The notes beneath the pieces were generated by a model that saw nothing but the letters and a program-made list of their open reading frames with translations, was not told the DNA's origin and searched no databases. DNA of 23,298 bases from positions 1-23,298 of the IMG/VR virus record IMGVR_UViG_3300037264_000383. One strand, written 5' to 3'. This document shows positions 16,979 to 23,117 of this stretch, one piece after another (position 1 is the first letter of the stretch; every line of letters begins with the position of its first letter). Both the position numbers and the translations under genes were made by a program. The stretch comes from a virus.

Positions 16979-17646
16979 ACTGCTGCGCGTAGTACTTGGT
17001 AATTAAATACTGAGGCCGCACCGGGGGCACCAGAACATAAAACAGTAATGGTGTTAGCCGTAGCAGTTACTTTCTGTACATTCACCGCATTGGTAGAAGC
17101 TCCAATCTGGCAGAATGGCAAGTCAGTAATTAACATTCCAGTCACAGTAATGGTCACAGTTGCAGAACCACCACCTTGAGCCGAAGCACCTGCGTATTTA
17201 ACTACGTGTGAAGGCGCGATACCTGAGTCCAAGTTCTCTAAGGACACAGCACCATCTGCTAACTGCGCATTGGTAACAGCATCTAAAGCGAGCTTGCCAG
17301 TGGTAACTGCCAAGTTCTGAATGTTCGCAGTACCTACAGAGCCTGTAGGGAAAGCAGAAACCACAGTCACAGTACCAGCGTCACGGTTAACTGTTGCGAC
17401 TTGATAGAATATGGAAGCATCAGAGCCAACACAGTAAATCATGTCATTAACAGCCAAGTCATAAACGACTAGGGCAAAGTAATTAGCAGCACCAATCTGG
17501 GCTACAGTTTCAGCGGCAGATGCGTAGCTGAAAATTGCAGGGCCATTCTCTAACACCGTAGGGGTGTCAGGATTGAATGTTGTAGATATTTGACCAGCGT
17601 TATAGGCGTTGGTATGTCGTACAAATCGTTGTTGTTGAAAAGGCAT
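16975..17646 (-). CDS. Head fiber / capsid decoration-like protein (223 aa)
   Basis: A 223 aa protein directly after the major capsid gene. Residues 1-100 form a beta-rich capsid-proximal part. Residues about 108-140 are a repetitive segment with recurring units of the type NIQNLAVTTGKLA, DAVTNAQLADGAV and SLENL, a pattern of trimeric head fibers such as phi29 gp8.5. A C-terminal beta domain follows (TVTITVTGMLITDLPF; FNYQVLRAAV end). It probably sits on the outside of the capsid, perhaps helping adsorption. AGGGAG lies 9 bases before the ATG, 17 bases after the capsid stop, so it should share the capsid promoter. Some databases would call it a structural or decoration protein. Confidence 0.72.
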   Translation of the reverse strand: MPFQQQRFVRHTNAYNAGQISTTFNPDTPTVLENGPAIFSYASAAETVAQIGAANYFALVVYDLAVNDMIYCVGSDASIFYQVATVNRDAGTVTVVSAFPTGSVGTANIQNLAVTTGKLALDAVTNAQLADGAVSLENLDSGIAPSHVVKYAGASAQGGGSATVTITVTGMLITDLPFCQIGASTNAVNVQKVTATANTITVLCSGAPGAASVFNYQVLRAAV

Positions 17647-17663
17647 TTTAATCTCTCCCTAAA

Positions 17664-18494
17664 TTAGACGGACACGTCACAGTCGATTGCAATCACACCG
17701 CGTGGGTCAATGACCACCGCACCAGCAGAGAAGATTCCGTTCACTAACCAAGAAGTACGGTCAGGCAAGTAGTTAATCTCTGTTCTAAAGTCATGACCGA
17801 TAGCCATACCAGTAGACATTTTGTGCCACGCAAGCGCAGTCTGAATGTTTCCTGTTTGTGGCAAACCGCCCTCAGTCATTTGTGGGATTGTTACGAGGTT
17901 GATACCTAAGTAATCAAGCACCCAACCACGGTCTAAGATTCTATTTTCAGTGTAGAAAGTAGAAACGAACTGGTCGTCTTGCATGAGTGAACGCACGTTA
18001 GAAGCACTTAATGCAATCCATCGTTCGCCTTTAGGAATAGCGTTGTTTTCAAAGTACTCATATACTTGAGTGAACTTTAAGTAATCAAAGTTAGTGCCAC
18101 CATTAACAATGGTAGTACCTGGGCCAGCAGCAACCGCATCGATGATTATCTGGTCAGAACGTCTGCCCATACCTTGACCAACCAACATGGCATTTTCCAT
18201 TTTGGCATCAAAGTTAACAGTCAGTTCTTGTACAGTATCAACCGCAGTAGGAGTGGTGTACTTTTGAATTAAGCAAGTGACCTTGGTGTAGTCAGGGTCT
18301 TGGATTGTAACGGCCGCTAAGTACGCAGTAGGCACAGAGATAACTTGGTCTACTTTACGAAACTGTTCGTAAGCACCGATAACATCATTTTTTAAACGTA
18401 CTGAGTCTCGTAGCAAGAACCCTTTAGAACGGTATTCCGCTTTTACTAACTCATCGAAGTCTGTTTGTTGTACAGCAGTAAGTGACATTGACAT
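17664..18494 (-). CDS. Major capsid protein (276 aa)
   Basis: The main shell protein, from position after the scaffold and by resemblance to short podoviral capsid proteins of HK97 fold. It opens with DFDELVKAEYRSKGFLLRDSV, has the LTVNFDAKMENAMLVGQGMG helix region near 95-110 and FDYLKFTQVYEYFENNAIP near 140-160, and ends with a strand-rich AGAVVIDPRGVIAIDCD. At 276 aa it is shorter than T7 gp10A (345). It has its own promoter (18632-18660), a long structured leader and a G-rich site 8 bases before the ATG; a second ATG two codons later is possible. No programmed frameshift producing a longer minor form was found at the end of the gene. Confidence 0.85.
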   Translation of the reverse strand: MSMSLTAVQQTDFDELVKAEYRSKGFLLRDSVRLKNDVIGAYEQFRKVDQVISVPTAYLAAVTIQDPDYTKVTCLIQKYTTPTAVDTVQELTVNFDAKMENAMLVGQGMGRRSDQIIIDAVAAGPGTTIVNGGTNFDYLKFTQVYEYFENNAIPKGERWIALSASNVRSLMQDDQFVSTFYTENRILDRGWVLDYLGINLVTIPQMTEGGLPQTGNIQTALAWHKMSTGMAIGHDFRTEINYLPDRTSWLVNGIFSAGAVVIDPRGVIAIDCDVSV

Positions 18495-18526
18495 GGCAAT
18501 TTCCCCAAAAAATAATTAAAACCTTC

Positions 18527-18542
18527 TTCCTGAGTTCAGGAA
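18527..18542 (-). repeat. Palindrome in the capsid gene leader
   Basis: Minus strand TTCCTGA-AC-TCAGGAA, a 7-bp inverted repeat with two central bases, about 30 bases before the capsid start. It could be an mRNA-stabilising hairpin, a protein-binding site, or a weak terminator; the T-rich stretch after it is not immediately adjacent. Confidence 0.55.
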
Positions 18543-18561
18543 AACGGCGGCTCAATTACTA

Positions 18562-18615
18562 GTTAGGGCTGTCACGTTATGAAGGTGTCCGTTAGGGCTT
18601 CTGTGAGAGGTGTCC
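18562..18615 (-). repeat. Tandem imperfect direct repeat in the capsid gene leader
   Basis: Two units lie end to end: 18562-18590 (29 bases) and 18591-18615 (25 bases). Read on the plus strand, each starts GTTAGGGCT and ends AGGTGTCC, with different middles. Both lie downstream of the promoter at 18632-18660, so they would be transcribed in the capsid mRNA leader. Confidence 0.6.
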
Positions 18616-18631
18616 TGTTCGTATATAGGCT

Positions 18632-18660
18632 ACTATAGTAAACAAGTTTCTATTTGTAAA
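18632..18660 (-). promoter_or_regulatory. Sigma70-type promoter for the major capsid gene
   Basis: Minus strand TTTACA (5 of 6), a 17-base spacer, TATAGT (5 of 6). It is in the only sizeable gap of the head gene block, 138 bases before the capsid start, and should begin transcription near 18625. It would give the capsid and head fiber genes more mRNA than portal and scaffold, and implies use of host RNA polymerase for late genes. Confidence 0.65.
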
Positions 18661-18680
18661 GCCCATCCTAAAGATAGGCT
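18660..18680 (-). terminator. Hairpin at the scaffold gene end, possible weak terminator
   Basis: Minus strand AGCCTATC-TTTAG-GATGGGCT, an 8-bp stem (one G-T pair) with a 5-base loop, overlapping the scaffold stop codon. It is followed by only a short T run (TTTAC) that merges with the -35 box of the capsid promoter. It may slow read-through transcription or protect the 3' end; the poor T tract keeps confidence low. Confidence 0.35.
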
Positions 18681-19404
18681 AATTGCTTCCTACGATTCTC
18701 TCCAGTTTCGCATTCATTTCTTTACGGTACGCTGGGTCTGTTTTGAACTTGGCGTAGTTGGCATTAAGTTCAGAACGATACTCTTCGATTGTCATGCCAC
18801 CTGTGGACACATTGGTATTGCCTCCGGGAACCATTGTGGCGTTATTAATCATTCGATTGCGTATCTCTTCCAATGCTTCAATCGCATCAGCACTTCTCAT
18901 GCTGGCGCTCAATGTGGCAAAGGCTTTCTCTGACAGATTCGATTGAGCCCAGTTGTTTAAAGTCTGTAATCGTTGCGTAGCATTCTCACCGAGTTTAGCT
19001 TTCTCCTCGGTCATGTCAGTACGAAACTCATCCAGATACAAGCCAACTGTCTCAAGCATCTTGTCCATTACATCCTGTGGAACATGCTTTGATTTAGCAA
19101 AGTCAGCCATGTGCTGGAACGGCTCATAGTCCGGCTCCATCCATGAATCACCTTTGCTAAAGTCATATTCCTTTGGAGCTGTACCTAATCGACTTTCGAG
19201 TTCTTTGTAGGCTTTGGCAACGTCTGCGACTGATTTATACTTTTCAGGCAAGAACTGTGGACGCTCACCTTGTCCTGGTGTGTTTTCATCCCAGAACCAA
19301 CTAGGAGACTGCCCATCGTTAGTTCCGGGTTGGCCCGAAGTTTCTCCGCTATTTTCTGGCGTTCCATCTGGTGTGGTCGTAGTACCTTCATCTAATAAGC
19401 TCAT
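18679..19404 (-). CDS. Capsid scaffold (assembly) protein
   Basis: A 241 aa acidic, largely helical protein between portal and capsid genes, the position of T7 gp9. The N-terminal 50 residues are disordered and rich in Gly, Thr, Pro and Asp. A WFWDENTPGQGERPQFLPEKYKS-like segment near 36-58 and KAYKELESRLG after it are typical of podoviral scaffolds. The rest is helical, ending in a basic TIEEYRSELNANYAKF region and KLERIVGSN that could contact the capsid protein. The start ATG overlaps the preceding stop (ATGA), so translation is probably coupled. It is expected to leave the prohead before packaging. No protease gene was seen. Confidence 0.87.
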   Translation of the reverse strand: MSLLDEGTTTTPDGTPENSGETSGQPGTNDGQSPSWFWDENTPGQGERPQFLPEKYKSVADVAKAYKELESRLGTAPKEYDFSKGDSWMEPDYEPFQHMADFAKSKHVPQDVMDKMLETVGLYLDEFRTDMTEEKAKLGENATQRLQTLNNWAQSNLSEKAFATLSASMRSADAIEALEEIRNRMINNATMVPGGNTNVSTGGMTIEEYRSELNANYAKFKTDPAYRKEMNAKLERIVGSN

Positions 19405-19721
19405 TTAGTTAATTTCTCCGCTTCGATTCGTTGTTCGTGGGCTTTTATGCTGCCTCGAATTAATCTAAAGCCCTCTTTGAATCCTTCGTAGTACAGTGCG
19501 GCTTCTCCGGCATTGGGTAGGTTTGGGTTGGCAAAGCCGGGTAACAAGTACCTCTCCACAAACTGCTCCAATAATTTCTTGCCATCTGGCGTAGAGAAAA
19601 CCATATAACAAAGCATATCAAGCTCAACCACATCCGGCCTTTGCTTAAGCGCATCAATTTTTTCCTTGTAACCCTCAAAGTAATTCTCTTGTTGTAAATA
19701 GGGATTATCTTCAATACTCAC
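19401..19721 (-). CDS. Bbp19-like small protein (106 aa)
   Basis: A 106 aa protein between portal and scaffold. It has the pattern I associate with the Bbp19-like phage domain named from Bordetella phage BPP-1: MVFSTPDGKKLLEQFVERYL, then an acidic or Asn-rich loop and YYEGFKEGFRLIRGSI. I do not know its function; its place suggests a role in head assembly. The GTG at 19721 is chosen: it lies one base after the portal TAG and has AAGGAG 6 bases upstream. An in-frame ATG at 19790 would overlap the portal gene by 68 bases with no ribosome binding site. Its stop overlaps the scaffold start. Confidence 0.7.
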   Translation of the reverse strand: MSIEDNPYLQQENYFEGYKEKIDALKQRPDVVELDMLCYMVFSTPDGKKLLEQFVERYLLPGFANPNLPNAGEAALYYEGFKEGFRLIRGSIKAHEQRIEAEKLTK

Positions 19722-19722
19722 A

Positions 19723-21324
19723 CTACGCTCCTTGTGCTGATTCCTGTTCATCAGGGTTTGACATTGCTTGGTCAGACATGTTCTGCGCATTTTGAGCCGC
19801 AGCTTGAACCTGCTCTGGTGAGTTCAGGTATCTTGCATCTACTTGCATTTGCTCGGCTATGAGGTAAGGGGCCAGTCCGGGGTTGATATACATCAACGCA
19901 GGGCCGGGGCCAAACACACCTTGCATCAGCTGGTAGTACTGGGTGAACCTAGCTATATCCTGTTGACCTTTCATTAACGCTAAAGGCGAACGGTATCTGA
20001 AATTAACTTTCACTCCTTTAATTTCCAGCTTGGGTAGAATCCCCATCTTGTCTAACAAGAAGGCGCACCGCTTAATAACAGGCCACAAGAATTCTTGCTG
20101 TAGCCGTGAAAATAATGGCCCAATCCTTTGAGCCAAATTCTGTTGTTGAATCATGACCGCAGCAGCCGTCTCAGGTTGAATGCTTTGGTTAGGATTCACG
20201 TCATTGAATAGAAGGGTCTTAATCTGATTACGCAAATCCAGAATGGTCAATTGACTGAATTGAGGATTACTGGAGTCAGGTAGAGGTATAAGTGGAGGCG
20301 AGCCGCCTGAGCCGATAGGCGCAATAGGTATGACCGTAAACGGTGCAAGCTTAAATGTATGTGGATTGAATACCGCATCTGAAAACCCCATGTACGGTTT
20401 GAACGTGTTTAGATTGGCCGCTGCTAACTCTATTCTCGCGAGTTCATTCAAAGAGATAATTGAAGGCAGTGCGTCCATGACTGGGCCGCGACCAAAGACT
20501 TCTGAGTTTACTTTCTGGAATCGCCAAACGATTCCGGGGTTCGACTCGAATTCTTCCATTAGGACTGGACACTCTTCCGTGCCAACCATATAGAGATATT
20601 GTTTTTTTCTATGAGGCATGAACATCACGCCTTCATAAAGCTTCTGAACAACCGCATCAGGATTGTCAGCCAGCATTTGCATCATGTCGGGTGTGAGTAC
20701 TGCGTTCTTCCAACGCAAAGTTATTTCATTAATCTTTACATCTTCCCAGTAGCGATACCACGACTCAACCTTCCCTGTCATGGCCTCTTCTACTGCCAGC
20801 TTATCCATAGGAACTGAGCTGAATAATAAGGGCTGCTCATCGGTAAATCCGTTTATCACCAAGCAGCTTGTTCCGATTGCTAAGTCAAAGTAGCACTCAT
20901 TGATGACCACATCAAAGTTTGATTCATGAATGTAGACGAACAGCTTTCGCATGTAGTTGTCTAGCATTTCCTGAATCGTATTGCGGTCAATGTCCTCTTC
21001 TGTATTGAAAGTCTCATCAACGTCTAAGTACCCCCACTGAACCTGCGGAGGAGTCATAGCGTCATGAATCTTTGATACGAATGTCTTTGTGGCTTCCACG
21101 GCTGTAGTATCATAAATACGACTCGCCTTAAATTCCCCTTGCTGTTCCTTCGGTCGATAGAATCTATTCCGATTAGGCACGGCATAGTAATAACATGCTT
21201 CATGTAATGCTGCCCATAATTGAGCAACCTCAGCAGCAGAGCCTAATCTTTTTCTAAACAACACCCACAACTTCTTCGGGTCAAGCGCGACCGTACTAGG
21301 GTCTACTGCTTCCGGGTAGTCCAT
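19723..21324 (-). CDS. Portal (head-tail connector) protein
   Basis: A 533 aa portal, almost the same length as T7 gp8 (536), forming the dodecameric ring at one capsid vertex through which DNA passes. Family features: an N-terminal helix with VLFRKRLGSAAEVAQLWAAL; YDTTAVEATKTFVSKIHDAM..P near 70-92; FDVVINECYFDLAIGTSCLV near 135-155; the W..RYWEDVKIN region; VWRFQKVNSEVFGRGPVMDA near 268; and a C-terminal Gln/Ala-rich tail. AAGGG lies 7 bases before the ATG. TerL motor docking and tail tubular A attachment are its expected contacts. The call is firm. Confidence 0.95.
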   Translation of the reverse strand: MDYPEAVDPSTVALDPKKLWVLFRKRLGSAAEVAQLWAALHEACYYYAVPNRNRFYRPKEQQGEFKASRIYDTTAVEATKTFVSKIHDAMTPPQVQWGYLDVDETFNTEEDIDRNTIQEMLDNYMRKLFVYIHESNFDVVINECYFDLAIGTSCLVINGFTDEQPLLFSSVPMDKLAVEEAMTGKVESWYRYWEDVKINEITLRWKNAVLTPDMMQMLADNPDAVVQKLYEGVMFMPHRKKQYLYMVGTEECPVLMEEFESNPGIVWRFQKVNSEVFGRGPVMDALPSIISLNELARIELAAANLNTFKPYMGFSDAVFNPHTFKLAPFTVIPIAPIGSGGSPPLIPLPDSSNPQFSQLTILDLRNQIKTLLFNDVNPNQSIQPETAAAVMIQQQNLAQRIGPLFSRLQQEFLWPVIKRCAFLLDKMGILPKLEIKGVKVNFRYRSPLALMKGQQDIARFTQYYQLMQGVFGPGPALMYINPGLAPYLIAEQMQVDARYLNSPEQVQAAAQNAQNMSDQAMSNPDEQESAQGA

Positions 21325-21342
21325 GTAATTCCCTTTATTGGT

Positions 21343-21597
21343 TTAGCCCAATGTGTCGGAATAACCCATCACATTGCCGCGCATATCCGTGCGCCCTTGA
21401 GCTGCCATTTCTTTAGCAGCCGCATAATTCTGAACTTGATTAGAGGTCTTCATTTGATTCATCACTCTCTGATTAGGAGAGTACTGAATATCCGGCCCAC
21501 TAATCGGGTCGCCTAAGCGCATGGCCTCACCAGATGGATTCATTGTCTTCATCTGTACCATAGGCTTACCTTTCAACAAATTGGACATAGTAGCCAT
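21343..21597 (-). CDS. Small Met-rich protein ending GYSDTLG (84 aa)
   Basis: An 84 aa basic, methionine-rich protein (11 Met), with repeated QMKT units (VQMKTMN, NQMKTSN), a central IQYSPNQ motif and no membrane segment. GGAG lies 6 bases before the ATG. It is the gene just upstream of the portal and is separated from the 96-aa gene by 14 bases. The last seven residues, GYSDTLG, are identical to those of that neighbour although the codons differ. I do not recognise the family. Position suggests an early head or packaging factor; the shared tail suggests a common binding partner or cleavage site (inference). Confidence 0.7.
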   Translation of the reverse strand: MATMSNLLKGKPMVQMKTMNPSGEAMRLGDPISGPDIQYSPNQRVMNQMKTSNQVQNYAAAKEMAAQGRTDMRGNVMGYSDTLG

Positions 21598-21611
21598 TTG
21601 TTTCTCCGTGG

Positions 21612-21902
21612 TTAGCCTAGTGTGTCTGAATAGCCTGCGCTTGCCTCATCCATAAAGCCCGGGGCGCGATAAGCACGCTTGGCAGTACGTAATTGTTTTT
21701 CGGCAACTTTGTTTTTCTGAGTGGCTCGGTCTTCATCGACACGCGCAGACTCTTTGGCAATCTCTTCTTTCTGAGTCTTGTAGTAATCGATTTGTTCGGC
21801 AACCGCTCGATTCGCAGCCCGTCTATCGGCAGAATGTTGGTGAGGAATGACGTTAGAGATAGCACGCTCTGCTTTCTTTAACCATTTTGATAATTTGCTC
21901 AT
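21612..21902 (-). CDS. Small coiled-coil protein ending GYSDTLG (96 aa)
   Basis: A 96 aa strongly charged, helical protein. A basic N-terminus (MSKLSKWLKKAERAI) leads into a long Lys/Glu/Arg/Gln helix across about 35-80 that could be a coiled coil, then a RAYRAPGFMDEASA linker and the terminal GYSDTLG shared with the next gene. The ATG at 21902 is chosen because AAGGGAG lies 9 bases upstream; an in-frame TTG at 21926 has no such site. The ribosome binding site is in the loop of a TTTAA/TTAAA hairpin. No family recognised; it sits between TerS and portal. Confidence 0.7.
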   Translation of the reverse strand: MSKLSKWLKKAERAISNVIPHQHSADRRAANRAVAEQIDYYKTQKEEIAKESARVDEDRATQKNKVAEKQLRTAKRAYRAPGFMDEASAGYSDTLG

Positions 21903-21905
21903 TGG

Positions 21906-21921
21906 TTTAATCTCCCTTAAA
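21906..21921 (-). promoter_or_regulatory. Hairpin with ribosome binding site in its loop, 96-aa gene
   Basis: Minus strand TTTAA-GGGAGA-TTAAA: a perfect but all-AT 5-bp stem with GGGAG in the 6-base loop, ending 3 bases before the ATG. A looser version (TTTA...TAAA) surrounds GGGAG in front of the head fiber gene. Confidence 0.35.
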
Positions 21922-22004
21922 TCCAAATGTGAACATATATAACTTTCTTCTGAAACTCCATTTCATCTATTACACGATTTACAAACTGAATCGTATATGG
22001 GATA

Positions 22005-22586
22005 TTAATCTGTTTTTTCAGCTTTCTCAATTGAGTTAGAATTGTTGACACTGTGTACCCCCATTCTAGCTACATCGTCTTTAATAATATCCAATTGTTC
22101 TTGCATTTTAAATGTCTCAAATGCTCTAATGCCCACATTTATTGATTCCATCAATTGCTTAATCTCGGAAGCATTAAACTCTTCTGTGTTAGCCAAGGCC
22201 ACAAGCTCTTGGTATTGCTTGTAGGGATCGGATTTGGGATTGATTCCCATTCTAACTCTATTTTTACCTACACCATACCTCATAGCACCCGTTAAACGCC
22301 AGTGGTCGAAGTTAAAGAATTCTTCATTCTTTCCCAACTCACCTTCCTGTTCCCAGTTGTCACGGGAAAATACCATACCCATATCATAGCACTCGCGGAA
22401 AGGTTTATACTTCCCAATCCACCGATAGAATGCCGCCTTACTAATTCCTGCCTTCTTACAAAAGGCCGTCATGGTTCCTTCTTCGTTCATAACTGTTAGA
22501 ATCATTGGGCAGTGAACCGCTTCTTCGTACTTGGTTCCACCGTCTTTGATTTGCAAATAAAGCTTTTTTGCATCAATCTTTGACAT
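22005..22586 (-). CDS. Terminase small subunit (TerS)
   Basis: A 193 aa protein with an N-terminal helix-turn-helix of the small-terminase type: MTAFCKKAGISKAAFYRWI near 39-57, followed by FRECYDMGM, and a helical oligomerisation part to about residue 175. It is predicted to recognise the packaging start on phage DNA and to regulate TerL. It leads the minus-strand late block, while TerL is at its far end; in T7 the two are close neighbours. The AAAGGG ribosome binding site is 10 bases from the ATG in linear distance, rather far, but a 7-bp hairpin places it in a loop beside the start (22588-22606). The gene diverges from the lysozyme-like gene. A 78-base gap follows it, with no convincing signal. 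Confidence 0.85.
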   Translation of the reverse strand: MSKIDAKKLYLQIKDGGTKYEEAVHCPMILTVMNEEGTMTAFCKKAGISKAAFYRWIGKYKPFRECYDMGMVFSRDNWEQEGELGKNEEFFNFDHWRLTGAMRYGVGKNRVRMGINPKSDPYKQYQELVALANTEEFNASEIKQLMESINVGIRAFETFKMQEQLDIIKDDVARMGVHSVNNSNSIEKAEKTD

Positions 22587-22587
22587 A

Positions 22588-22606
22588 AATGAAAATCCCT
22601 TTCATT
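22588..22606 (-). promoter_or_regulatory. Hairpin with ribosome binding site in its loop, TerS
   Basis: Minus strand AATGAAA-GGGAT-TTTCATT: a perfect 7-bp stem with a 5-base loop holding GGGA; the 3' arm ends one base before the TerS ATG. Folding would shorten the unusually long 10-base gap between the ribosome binding site and the start. It is the longest of the five hairpins of this layout. Confidence 0.5.
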
Positions 22607-22640
22607 GGTTGAAGACAACACAATTAACATTTAAGGATGA

Positions 22641-23117
22641 ATGACAATGCTAGATTGCTCCCAGTTCCGTTCTCTAATTATAGAGCCAGTACTTTCAAAG
22701 TTAAAAGTGTATTCAAAAGGCGCAGAAGAACTCCTTGTCTTCACATGCGCGGCTGAATCATTGGGTGGTACGCTCCTCGCTCAAATTAAAGGCCCAGCCC
22801 TTGGAATCTTCCAGATGGAACCGAACACATACACCGACATATGGACTAACTATATACGGGCGCGTAACCAATTGGCTACCCTAATGGCTCTCCATTTTGG
22901 ATGTAACCGTGTTCCTGATATTGACCGGATGATTTATGACCTTCATTTTGCGACTGCAATGGCACGCATACATTATCTTCGGGTAACGGCAAATATACCT
23001 GACCCAGCGAATGTAGATGCGATATGGGATTACTATAAGAAATACTACAATACTGAGCAAGGCAAAGCTAAGAAAGAGGACGCAATTAAAAAGTATCAAG
23101 CGTTCATTCGCACTTAG
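22641..23117 (+). CDS. Lysozyme / transglycosylase-like protein (158 aa)
   Basis: A 158 aa protein with a lysozyme-fold pattern: a likely catalytic Glu39 in TCAAESLGG, the GPALGIFQMEPNTYTDIW segment at 51-68 that corresponds to the G-x-x-Q-x-P region of transglycosylases, a helical FATAMARIHYLRV near 103-115, and DAIWDYYKKYYNTEQGKAK near 126-144. It is predicted to cleave peptidoglycan, either as the endolysin or as a virion enzyme. No signal peptide or membrane segment, so an endolysin would need a holin, none of which is visible here. It is on the plus strand, divergent from TerS. The AAGGA site is 3 bases from the first ATG and 9 from a second ATG at 22647, which may be the real start. Confidence 0.7.
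   Translation: MTMLDCSQFRSLIIEPVLSKLKVYSKGAEELLVFTCAAESLGGTLLAQIKGPALGIFQMEPNTYTDIWTNYIRARNQLATLMALHFGCNRVPDIDRMIYDLHFATAMARIHYLRVTANIPDPANVDAIWDYYKKYYNTEQGKAKKEDAIKKYQAFIRT

Noticed and set aside
17640-17700. Programmed frameshift at the end of the major capsid gene, as in T7 10A/10B
   Set aside because: No slippery heptamer was found, and the next gene has its own ribosome binding site and start.
21974-21994. Inverted repeat ACGATT/AATCGT in the gap between TerS and the 96-aa gene
   Set aside because: A 6-bp stem with a 9-base loop and no T run or start signal beside it; likely chance.
22580-22608. Perfect TTGACA on the plus strand before the lysozyme gene
   Set aside because: No acceptable -10 hexamer lies 16 to 18 bases downstream, and the bases are the first codons of TerS.
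22677-22705. Possible TerS promoter inside the lysozyme gene (TTTAAC, 17 bases, TATAAT, minus strand)
   Set aside because: The -10 box is perfect, but the -35 matches only 3 of 6 and the region is coding on the other strand; not strong enough to list.
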